Program-made: the position numbers and the translations under genes | The notes under the pieces: model-generated | The model's database searches: none | What the model saw: the letters and a program-made list of their open reading frames with translations, nothing else | Told to the model about the DNA's origin: nothing | Shown: in pieces, positions 8,411 to 16,148 of the stretch | Layout of the letters: each line of letters starts with the position of its first letter | Position numbering within the stretch: the first letter of the stretch is position 1 | DNA from: Minwuiaceae bacterium | GTDB lineage: Bacteria > Pseudomonadota > Alphaproteobacteria > Minwuiales > Minwuiaceae | Direction: 5' to 3' | Assembly: GCA_028278525.1 (NCBI GenBank) | Contig: JANQEE010000063.1 | Coordinates: forward strand, 1-32,127 | DNA: 32,127 nt

Positions 8411-8428
8411 GATTGACTAACGTTAATC
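8411..8428. promoter_or_regulatory. Second dyad, possible operator
   Basis: GATTGACTAACGTTAATC is an imperfect palindrome (GATT-x-AC, four central bases, GT-x-AATC). It lies where the -10 region would fall if the FNR-type box acts at -41, so a bound repressor could block the operon promoter. It may be chance; the regulator is not in sight. Confidence 0.4.
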
Positions 8429-8514
8429 ATAAGACTGAACGGCCGGTTCCGTCTCGAAGGCGATGGCGCCGGTGAAATGGCAACTAATAGCCCAGTTCTC
8501 CGGGGGACGGTCGG

Positions 8515-9597
8515 ATGCGCAGTGCACTCGTTGCTATTCTTTCACTCTTTGCGCTGCCGGCCATGGCGGCGGACGGTTTCGGCCCGGTTCCGCCGATCGA
8601 GGTCAAACCGGCTTTGGCCGAGCTCGGCAAGAGACTATTCTTCGATCCCAGATTGTCCGGCGACGCGGCGCTGAGTTGCTCGTCCTGCCACATGCCGGAC
8701 AATGGCTTTTCCGATGGGTTGGCGTTGTCGGAGGCCTATCCCGGCTCAAGCCATTTCCGCAACACGCCGACTCTGATCAACACCGCCCACCGTGCGGCGT
8801 GGATGCATGACGGGCGTCTCGGCACCAATCTCAACGACGTCACCCGTGAGATGCTGACCGAGACCTACCTGATGAACATGGACATGCGTCTCATGCAGGA
8901 GCGGGTCAAACAGGACCCGGTCTATGTCGAGATGTTCAAGAAGGCGGGCCTGGGCGAGCCGAGCAACGGTGGTGTGCGCAAGGCGATCCCGGAATACCTG
9001 AAGACATTGATTTCGCGCGGCTCGCCGTTCGACCAGGGCACGATGTCGGATGCCGCAACCCGCGGCTTCGCTCTGTTCCAGGGCAAGGCCGGCTGCGGCG
9101 CCTGCCACACCGGGGCGCGTTTCACCGACGACCAGCCGCACAATATCGGGGTGCCGGAAAATCCCGAGGTGTTCAGCGATCCGATGCGGCACATGACCTT
9201 CGTCACCTATGCCAAGTTCATGGGCATCGAGAACTACATGAACCTGCGCCGTGACGTCGGCGCCCATGTGCGCACCCATCGGGCGGACGGGTCGGACAGG
9301 GGCAAGTTCATGACGCCCACCCTGCGCGAGCTGAAATTCACCGCGCCCTACATGCATAACGGCATGTTCGAGACTTTGGCCGACGTGGTCGAGTTCTATG
9401 ATGCCGGAGGCGGCGCCGACATCAACAAGGACGACCGGCTTAAACCACTCGGCCTGACGGCGGCGGAGCGAAGCGATCTCGTCGCTTTCCTTGAGGCGCT
9501 GTCGGGCGAGCCGCTGACCGGCCCCGACTTCGTCTGGCAGGACGAAATCCCAACCGACTACGACGCCATCGCCAATTGGCGCGGCACCGAGAACTAG
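8515..9597 (+). CDS. idrP1: Di-heme cytochrome c peroxidase, iodate reductase accessory
   Basis: A 360-residue periplasmic di-heme protein of the CCP/MauG family. A signal peptide ends at about residue 19 (LSLFALPAMAA). The heme sites are CSSCH (55-59) and CGACH (194-198); the Met of APYMHNG (~280) is the usual distal ligand candidate. Family members reduce H2O2 with electrons from cytochromes. In the iodate reductase cluster two such proteins (IdrP1, IdrP2) are proposed to remove peroxide or a reduced-iodine by-product made by IdrAB. This is the first gene of the operon, with GGGGGA before the ATG and the FNR-type box upstream. The number 1 is given by order only. Confidence 0.8.
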   Translation: MRSALVAILSLFALPAMAADGFGPVPPIEVKPALAELGKRLFFDPRLSGDAALSCSSCHMPDNGFSDGLALSEAYPGSSHFRNTPTLINTAHRAAWMHDGRLGTNLNDVTREMLTETYLMNMDMRLMQERVKQDPVYVEMFKKAGLGEPSNGGVRKAIPEYLKTLISRGSPFDQGTMSDAATRGFALFQGKAGCGACHTGARFTDDQPHNIGVPENPEVFSDPMRHMTFVTYAKFMGIENYMNLRRDVGAHVRTHRADGSDRGKFMTPTLRELKFTAPYMHNGMFETLADVVEFYDAGGGADINKDDRLKPLGLTAAERSDLVAFLEALSGEPLTGPDFVWQDEIPTDYDAIANWRGTEN

Positions 9598-9608
9598 GGG
9601 GCGAGGCG

Positions 9609-10730
9609 ATGCAAAGCAAAACCAAACTCGGCCTGGCCGCCGCGCTGGTCGCCGGCTCGCTGTCCTCTCCTTTCGCCCAGGCCGCTGACCGCCCGGCTGG
9701 ACTCGCCGCGCTTGGCCCGCCGCCCATCCCGGCGGACAATCCGCAGACGCCGGAGAAGGTCGAGCTCGGCAAGATGCTGTTCTTCGATCCGCGCCTCGGC
9801 GGCGATGGGTCGATTTCCTGCGCTTCCTGTCATGAGCAGGCGGCGGGCTGGGGTTTCCCGGATGCCCTGTCGCTCGGCTATCCGGGCACGGTCCACTGGC
9901 GTAACAGCCAGACCGTGATCAACTCGGCCTATTACGGCAAGCTGTTCTGGGCCGGTTCGTCCAGTTCGCTGGAAAGCCAGGCCAAGTCGGCGGCCAGCGG
10001 CGCGGTCGCCGGTAACGGCGAAGCCGATATGATGGAAACGCGACTCGCTTTCATCCCGGAATACCGCAAGCGCTTCAAGGAAGTGTTCGGCGACGAGTGG
10101 CCGCGAATTACGAATGCCTGGCGCGCCATTGCCGCGTTCGAGCGTACCCTGGTGCAGACCGACACGCCGTTCGACAAGTACATGCAGGGCGACGACAACG
10201 CATTGAGCGCACAGCAGCAGCGGGGCCTCGATCTGTTCGCCGGCAAAGCCGGCTGCATCGCCTGCCATAACGGCGCGCTGCTCAGTGACGAGAGCTACCA
10301 CAACATCGGCGTGCCACCGGCCGCCCAGTGGGAAGACGACGGTCTCGCACAGATCACCTTCCGCTACGAGCTCTACGCGAAAGGTGTGACCGAACCGATG
10401 TACCGCTCGACCAAGGACGATCCCGGCCTCTATTTCCGCACCAAGGAAAAGGCCGACAAGGGCAAGTTCCGCACCCCGTCGCTCCGTTACGCCAAATACA
10501 CCGCGCCCTACATGCATAACGGCGCGCTGGCGACGTTGCGCGACGTGGTCGATTTCTACAATGCCGGCGGCGGCGAGAACGAGTTCTCGGCCAACAAGTC
10601 CGGCCTGATCGAGCCGCTCGGCCTCAATGAAGAGGAAATCGGCGACCTGCTCGCTTTCCTCGACTCGCTCAGCGGTCCGGAGATCGAGATGGAAGAACCC
10701 GACCTCCCCGATTACGCGCCCCTGCAATGA
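9609..10730 (+). CDS. idrP2: Second di-heme cytochrome c peroxidase
   Basis: A 373-residue paralogue of the preceding gene, with a signal peptide (AALVAGSLSSPFAQAA, cleavage near 27) and heme sites CASCH (71-75) and CIACH (216-220). The APYMHNG motif is kept. The two proteins differ strongly between the heme sites, where this one has a Ser-rich segment (AGSSSSLESQ), so they probably do not do identical jobs. The ATG at 9609 is 11 bases after the previous stop with a GGGGGCGAGG ribosome site; the frame also reaches an upstream TTG inside the previous gene, which I reject. Periplasmic, expected to work with the Rieske-molybdenum enzyme encoded next. Confidence 0.8.
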   Translation: MQSKTKLGLAAALVAGSLSSPFAQAADRPAGLAALGPPPIPADNPQTPEKVELGKMLFFDPRLGGDGSISCASCHEQAAGWGFPDALSLGYPGTVHWRNSQTVINSAYYGKLFWAGSSSSLESQAKSAASGAVAGNGEADMMETRLAFIPEYRKRFKEVFGDEWPRITNAWRAIAAFERTLVQTDTPFDKYMQGDDNALSAQQQRGLDLFAGKAGCIACHNGALLSDESYHNIGVPPAAQWEDDGLAQITFRYELYAKGVTEPMYRSTKDDPGLYFRTKEKADKGKFRTPSLRYAKYTAPYMHNGALATLRDVVDFYNAGGGENEFSANKSGLIEPLGLNEEEIGDLLAFLDSLSGPEIEMEEPDLPDYAPLQ

Positions 10731-10750
10731 CCGGGCAAGGAGCTAGAACA

Positions 10751-11314
10751 ATGGCAAATCAAGAAGCGCTCGACCGGCAAGGCGGCCACCCTTGCCTGAT
10801 GTCGCGTCGCAGTTTCCTGCTGACCTCGGCCGCGGCTACCGCGACTTACACGGTCATGGTGACGATGAGCCCGGGCTCGGCGGCGGCGCAGCAGGTGCCG
10901 GCCGCCGTCGCGACCTACCCGCGCAAGCTGATCGGCCGCTTGAGCGAGCTTCGCGTCGACGAACCGGTCGACTTCTCTTATCCGGACGAAGAGGTCTATT
11001 CGGACTCGATGCTGGTCAAGATGGGCGTGCCCGCAGGCGGCGGTATCGGGCCGGACAGCGACGTGGTCGCGTTCAACTATACCTGCACCCATCAAGGAGG
11101 GCCGATGCAGGGAACCTACCAGGGCGCCGACAAGGCGTTGGGGCCGTGCCCGCTGCATCTGTCGACCTACGACCTTACCCGTCACGGCATCCTGATCTCC
11201 GGCCAAGCCTATCAAAGCCTGCCGCAGGTGCTGCTGGAACTCGACGGCGACGATATCTACGCCGTCGGCATCTTCGGCCTGATCTTCGGCCGCTACGACA
11301 ATCTGCAGGCCTAG
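10751..11314 (+). CDS. idrB: Rieske subunit of AioAB/IdrAB-type oxidoreductase
   Basis: A 187-residue Rieske [2Fe-2S] protein with a Tat signal (SRRSFLLTSAAA, twin Arg 19-20). The cluster ligands are Cys112/His114 in CTHQGG and Cys133/His136 in CPLHLSTYD. The residues that carry the extra disulfide in high-potential Rieske proteins are Gly and Leu here, so that bridge is absent. The arrangement is that of the small subunit of arsenite oxidase and of iodate reductase, which passes electrons between c-type cytochromes and the molybdenum subunit. It also provides the Tat signal for the complex. The ATG at 10751 has AAGGAG 10 bases upstream. An ATG at 10727 overlaps the previous stop but has no ribosome site. 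Confidence 0.85.
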   Translation: MANQEALDRQGGHPCLMSRRSFLLTSAAATATYTVMVTMSPGSAAAQQVPAAVATYPRKLIGRLSELRVDEPVDFSYPDEEVYSDSMLVKMGVPAGGGIGPDSDVVAFNYTCTHQGGPMQGTYQGADKALGPCPLHLSTYDLTRHGILISGQAYQSLPQVLLELDGDDIYAVGIFGLIFGRYDNLQA

Positions 11315-11323
11315 GAGGGGACC

Positions 11324-13999
11324 ATGGCAACGCCCTATTACGTTCCGGAAACCTCGGTCCCGCTGCCGCCGCCGGATGCGGATGTCATCACGACGGCCTG
11401 CGACTACTGCATTGTCGCATGCGGCTACAAGGTCTATCGCTGGCCGGTCGCCGGCGGCAAGAACGGCGGCCCGCTTGCCGATCAGAACGCCTTCGGCGTC
11501 GACTTTCCGGTCGACCCGCTCGGCCCCTGGATCGCACCGAACCAGCACAATGTGGTGCTGCATAAGGGCGAACCGCATCACATCGTCATCATCCCCGACA
11601 AGGACACCAAGCACGTCAACATCGACGGCGATTCCTCGATCCGCGGCGGCGCCATCGCCAAGAAAGCCTACAACCCGCAATCGCCGACCCGCGACCGCCT
11701 GAAGCAGCCGTTGCTTCGCATGTACGGCGTATTGATGCCGGTGCCCTGGGACTTCGCATTGGATATCGCGGCCGAGGTCAGCAAGCACGTGATCGCCAAG
11801 CACGGCGCCAACGCCTACGGCGTCAAGACTTACTCCTACCAGTACATGGAGAACACCTACGCGATTACAAAGTACGCGTTGCGCCACATCAACACGGCCA
11901 ACTTCACCTTCCATGACACGCCGTCCGATGTGACCTCGACGCCGGGCTTCCGCGACGCCGGTTTCGACAACTTTGGCCCGTCCTACGAAGACTGGCGCGA
12001 CGCGGAGACGCTGCTGATCTGCGGCACCGATCCGTACGAGACCAAGACGATCCTGTTTACCCAGTGGATCATGCGCGGCATCGAGAATGGCCAGAAGGCG
12101 ATCTTCATGGTGCCGCGGCGAACCGCGGGCGTTGCCTATGCCGAAAAGAACGGCGGCCTTTGGCTCGACGTCCTGCCGGGCACCGACCTGCTGGTGGTCA
12201 ACGCCATCGCCCGCATCATCGTCGAAAACGGCTGGGAGGATTCCGACTGGATCCAGAAATGGGTCAACAACAAGTGGGAGTCCTCGTCGGGCTTCGGCCA
12301 GGGCACGCGCAATACGCCGTGGCAGTGGCGCACGACCTGGGGCAAGTTCCAGACCGCCGGCTTCGACGACTGGAAGAAATGGCTGCTCGCCCAGCCTGAG
12401 TTCGAGCTCGACAAGGCGTCGGAACTCTCCGGCGTCGATCCGCAGAAGATCCGCACGGCGGCCGAATGGATGGCCAAGCCGCGCGACGGCGGGGCCCGGC
12501 CCAAGACCTCGATCATGATTGAAAAGGGCTTCTATTGGTCCAACAACACCGGCAACACCCAGGCGATCAGCGCGCTCGGCATCATCGTCGGCGCCGGCGG
12601 CCGTCCCGGACAGGTGATTGCCCGCGCCGGCGGGCACCAGCGTGGCGGCCTGCGCGGCGGTAAGTATCCGCGCAACAAGTCGCCCGAGAAGCTGCCCGGC
12701 CGGCGGCGCCGCGCCATTGATACCGACCGTTACATGGTCGCCGGCCACACCCGGCTGGCGCACGTCATCGGCAACACTTGGATCCAGTCGATGTGCGGCT
12801 CTCAGGGGCTGGCCAAGCGGTTCGACGAACTGGTCGTCGCCAACCCGCACCAGATCCGCTCGTTCGACAAGCAGGACATCATCGACACCCTGAAGGCCCG
12901 CGCCGATTCCGGCGGTATGGTGGTGATCAACCAGGAGATCTATCTGGTCGACCCGATCGGCAACCGCTATGCCGACATCGTTTTCCCGGCCGCCACCTGG
13001 GGCGAGGAGACCTTCACCCGGGCCAACGGCGAACGCCGCATCCGCCTCTACCAGAAATTCTACGACGCGCCGGGCGAGGCGAAGCCGGACTGGTGGATCA
13101 TCGCCCAACTCGGCAAACGCATGGGTTTCGACGGCTTCGACTGGAAGGACTCCAACGACGTGCTGGAAGAAGGCTCGCGCTTCAGCCGCGGCAGCCGCAA
13201 GGACTTCCACATGGTCAAGGTTGCCGCCCACCGCGAAGGCAAGACGCTGCATCAGAAGCTGGCGGAATTCGGCACCAACGGCATCCAGGGCCCGGTGATG
13301 ATGCTGGCGGACGGCAGCCTGGAAGGCACCAAGCGGCTGCACGACGTCAACCGCAAGCTGCCGGATGCGGGCCCGGCCGGGCAGAACATGTTCAACAAGA
13401 AGCTGACCCACTTCAACAGCCAGACCGGCAAGTGCAACATCCAGAAGTCGCCCTGGTCCTTGTTCTCCGATTATTGGGAATGGATGCGGCCGAAGGGCGA
13501 TGAGCTCTGGTGCACCTCGGGCCGGATCAACGAACGCTGGCAGTCGGGCTTCGACGACCGCCGCCGTCCCTACATCGTGCAGCGCTGGCCGGAGAACTGG
13601 GTCGAACTGCACCCGGACGACGCCAAGGCGCGCGGCATCGAAAACGGCGATTACGTCATGCTGTTCTCCGACCGCATCCCGTCGCAGAAGGACACGATCC
13701 TCGGCGTCGAAGGCGACGACTTCCAGTTCGGCTCGCTGATGAAGAACGGCCATATCGAACTGTCCAAGGCGTCGATCACCGCGGTCGCCATCGTCACCCC
13801 GGCGATCAAGAAGGGCGTCGCCTATATGGACTTCCTGCATACCAGCCAGCCGGCCAACGCGCTGGCCGGCCGGGTCGTCGATTGGATCAGCGGCAACTAC
13901 AACTACAAGATGGGCGTCGGAAAGGTGAAGAAGATCGGCGTCTCGCCGTACAAGGACACCTTCCGCTCCATGTCTTTCGCCCGCCGCGACATTGCCTGA
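11324..13999 (+). CDS. idrA: Molybdopterin oxidoreductase, iodate reductase catalytic subunit
   Basis: An 891-residue DMSO-reductase-family enzyme closest in motif to arsenite oxidase AioA. The [3Fe-4S] site is C-x2-C-x3-C (Cys26, 29, 33) in TACDYCIVACGYKVYRWP, with Ser rather than Cys in the later SSIRGG. Of the AioA arsenite-pocket residues, Glu (YMENTY, 176), Arg434 and His438 (RAGGHQ) are kept. The loop carrying the first His (HGGAGGGYE in AioA) is replaced by YSYQYME. With a Rieske partner and two di-heme peroxidases in the same operon, iodate reduction (IO3- to I-) in the periplasm is the best call. No signal peptide: export probably rides on the Tat signal of IdrB. AGGAGG precedes the ATG. 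An AioA-like enzyme with another substrate remains possible. Confidence 0.78.
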   Translation: MATPYYVPETSVPLPPPDADVITTACDYCIVACGYKVYRWPVAGGKNGGPLADQNAFGVDFPVDPLGPWIAPNQHNVVLHKGEPHHIVIIPDKDTKHVNIDGDSSIRGGAIAKKAYNPQSPTRDRLKQPLLRMYGVLMPVPWDFALDIAAEVSKHVIAKHGANAYGVKTYSYQYMENTYAITKYALRHINTANFTFHDTPSDVTSTPGFRDAGFDNFGPSYEDWRDAETLLICGTDPYETKTILFTQWIMRGIENGQKAIFMVPRRTAGVAYAEKNGGLWLDVLPGTDLLVVNAIARIIVENGWEDSDWIQKWVNNKWESSSGFGQGTRNTPWQWRTTWGKFQTAGFDDWKKWLLAQPEFELDKASELSGVDPQKIRTAAEWMAKPRDGGARPKTSIMIEKGFYWSNNTGNTQAISALGIIVGAGGRPGQVIARAGGHQRGGLRGGKYPRNKSPEKLPGRRRRAIDTDRYMVAGHTRLAHVIGNTWIQSMCGSQGLAKRFDELVVANPHQIRSFDKQDIIDTLKARADSGGMVVINQEIYLVDPIGNRYADIVFPAATWGEETFTRANGERRIRLYQKFYDAPGEAKPDWWIIAQLGKRMGFDGFDWKDSNDVLEEGSRFSRGSRKDFHMVKVAAHREGKTLHQKLAEFGTNGIQGPVMMLADGSLEGTKRLHDVNRKLPDAGPAGQNMFNKKLTHFNSQTGKCNIQKSPWSLFSDYWEWMRPKGDELWCTSGRINERWQSGFDDRRRPYIVQRWPENWVELHPDDAKARGIENGDYVMLFSDRIPSQKDTILGVEGDDFQFGSLMKNGHIELSKASITAVAIVTPAIKKGVAYMDFLHTSQPANALAGRVVDWISGNYNYKMGVGKVKKIGVSPYKDTFRSMSFARRDIA

Positions 14000-14006
14000 G
14001 GCCTGC

Positions 14007-16139
14007 ATGGCCTTGGCAACCGATATGGTGGAGGCGGCTTCGCCTAGGGCCTCGGCCTGCACCGCGCTTGGCCGCGTGCTTGCCGATGGCGACGACGCGC
14101 AGCGCTGCTGCGCGGTGCGTGCCCTCGGCCGGATCGGCGACCCGGCGGCGGTCGGCCGACTGATCGAAGCGCTGATGGACGAGGACGAGGATGTTCGGGC
14201 CGACGCGGCGGAAGCGCTCGGCCGCATTGGCGACGAACGTGCGGCCGCGGCGCTGATCGACACGCTGCTGCAGGATCCTTCGGGCGACGCCAAGGCGTAC
14301 GCCATCGCGGCGCTTGTCCGCATCGGCAACGCCGACGTCGTCCCGGTCCTCCGCACCCTCGCGCGGGAGCGGGGCGAAACAGTCGTCTGGGACGAGGAAG
14401 AATTCCTGCATGGCGGCTGGGACGACTGGCTGGATATCCAGATCAAAGCCATCGAAGCGCTCGGCGTTCTCGGCGTGGCCGAAGCGGTGCCCGATCTCAT
14501 GGTCGCCTTGGACGACGAGATGGGTCAGGACGTCTCGCCTGCGGTGGTGAAGGCGCTCGCGCAACTCGGCGACGCAGGAATTGCAGCGCTCGGCGACTGC
14601 CTCCGCTCGGACGATGACCGTCTCCGCCGCCGCGCCGCCATGGCGCTCGCCGGCACGGGCTCGATGGCCGCCGCCGACCTGCTGGCCGACTACCGGACCG
14701 ATCCGTTGCCGGATGTCCGCCTGGCCGCGGCGCGGGCGCTGGCCGCCATGGACCCGTCCGACGCCAGGCTCGCCGCCCTGTTCGACGATGCCGACCCCGG
14801 TGTCCGCGCGGCCCTGGTCGGTCTCTGCGGCGCCGCGTTCCCGGACCGACTCGACCCGTTGTTCGACGACGCGGATGGGCCAGTGCAGCAGGCGGTGATC
14901 GGCCTGCTGGCTGCCGAGCCCGCCGTTCGGCGTCCCGAAAATTTCCAACAGCGGCTGCGTGTCAAACTGCGCGGCCCGTCCGAAGCCGTCGCCGTTACCG
15001 TCGCAAGCGTGCTGCCGGATCTGGCGCCGGACATCGCCCGCGCCGATCTGCTCGAACAGATGCAGGACGCGAACTGCCCGGTGTCGGTTCGCGAGGCGGC
15101 AATTGGCGCCTTGCCGCGCGCCGCCGACGCCTCGGTCGCGGCGGACCTCGGTGCCGCAATGGTGGACGAGGACCGGCGCATCCGGCTCGCCGCGATTGCC
15201 GCCCTGGCGACGCTCGCTTGCGGTTCCAACGGGGATGCGGACTTGGCGCGCAACCTGCTGGTCCAGGCCGTCGAGTCGGCTCCGTCGCCGCAAAGCGATG
15301 ATGGCGCCGCCAACCCTGAACCGACCGTACAGGAACAGCCGGAACCGACGGCAGCCAGCCCGACCTCCACATTGGACGCCATCATGGCTGGCGGGTCCAC
15401 GACTGCCGGGACGCAGCCTGACGAAGCGGCCGGCGATCTGACTCCCGAAGACCTCGATTTCATCGAAATGGCTGGCCGTAATCCCCGCAAATCAAAGCTT
15501 TCGCTGGAGGCGGCGGAGACGGTTCGCCGCGACGCGCGCCTCTTCGCCGCCAGCCTGCTCGGCGATCTGCCGGGCGATGCGATGCTGCCGGCCCTGACTG
15601 CCGCCTTGTCTTCCGACGATTCCGGACTGCGCCGCGCCGCCGCGGCTTCGCTTGGCCGCCTGGCCGTCCGTGATAACAGCTTGCCGGATTCCGCGACGAC
15701 GTCGCTCGCCAACGCCCTAACGGACCAGGACCCGGATGTCCGTCTCGAAGCGGTCCGCGCTGTGGCCATCTGCGGCGATGCCGCAACCCTGTCGCCCCTG
15801 CAGCGCGACGACAACGCTGCGGTCCGCGCCGAAGCCGTCAGGACGCTCGCCGCGCAAGGCATCGACCCGTCAGCGCATTTGCAGGACGCCGACCCGGGCG
15901 TCCGCCTTGTGGCTGCCGAGGCTCTGGCCGCCGGTGGAGCGCCCGACACGGTCGACCGTCTGATCGCGCTCGCCCTCGACCACGACGGCTACCAGCGCCT
16001 GGACGCGGCCCGCCTGTTGCGCGCTGTCGATGCCGATGCAGCCGCTGCCCGCTTCATCGATCTCCTCGACGATCCGAACCGCCGCCGCACCTGGCGCATT
16101 GCCATAGAGGTGCTTGAAGGTCTGTACGCGACGTACTAG
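14007..16139 (+). CDS. HEAT-repeat protein, putative assembly factor
   Basis: A 710-residue protein built of HEAT/PBS-lyase-type helical repeats from end to end. Units such as AVRALGRIGDPAAVGRLIEA, ADAAEALGRIGDERAAAALI and ALAQLGDAGIAALGDCL recur about every 30 residues. A low-complexity Pro/Glu/Thr linker (~425-470) divides it into two solenoids. There is no signal peptide and no enzyme motif, so it should be cytoplasmic and bind other proteins. The ATG lies 7 bases after the idrA stop and its GAGG overlaps that stop, so the two are translationally linked. No TorD-type chaperone is seen nearby. A role in maturing or holding IdrA/IdrB before export is my inference. A TTG at 13992 is a less likely start. 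Confidence 0.85.
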   Translation: MALATDMVEAASPRASACTALGRVLADGDDAQRCCAVRALGRIGDPAAVGRLIEALMDEDEDVRADAAEALGRIGDERAAAALIDTLLQDPSGDAKAYAIAALVRIGNADVVPVLRTLARERGETVVWDEEEFLHGGWDDWLDIQIKAIEALGVLGVAEAVPDLMVALDDEMGQDVSPAVVKALAQLGDAGIAALGDCLRSDDDRLRRRAAMALAGTGSMAAADLLADYRTDPLPDVRLAAARALAAMDPSDARLAALFDDADPGVRAALVGLCGAAFPDRLDPLFDDADGPVQQAVIGLLAAEPAVRRPENFQQRLRVKLRGPSEAVAVTVASVLPDLAPDIARADLLEQMQDANCPVSVREAAIGALPRAADASVAADLGAAMVDEDRRIRLAAIAALATLACGSNGDADLARNLLVQAVESAPSPQSDDGAANPEPTVQEQPEPTAASPTSTLDAIMAGGSTTAGTQPDEAAGDLTPEDLDFIEMAGRNPRKSKLSLEAAETVRRDARLFAASLLGDLPGDAMLPALTAALSSDDSGLRRAAAASLGRLAVRDNSLPDSATTSLANALTDQDPDVRLEAVRAVAICGDAATLSPLQRDDNAAVRAEAVRTLAAQGIDPSAHLQDADPGVRLVAAEALAAGGAPDTVDRLIALALDHDGYQRLDAARLLRAVDADAAAARFIDLLDDPNRRRTWRIAIEVLEGLYATY

Positions 16140-16148
16140 GCGCTGCCG

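Noticed and set aside
11324..13999. Calling the operon arsenite oxidase (aioBA)
   Set aside because: Motifs are AioA-like, but the two linked di-heme peroxidases and the changed arsenite-pocket loop fit iodate reductase better. No arsenic resistance or aioRSX-type genes are near. AioAB stays as the alternative.
10712..14500. Very long open frame on the minus strand opposite the idr genes (about 1260 codons)
   Set aside because: It is the shadow of GC-rich coding on the plus strand; the product is Arg/Val/Ala-rich low-complexity sequence without motifs, while the plus strand has clear families. The same applies to the long antisense frames over polA (1337-3664) and the HEAT gene.
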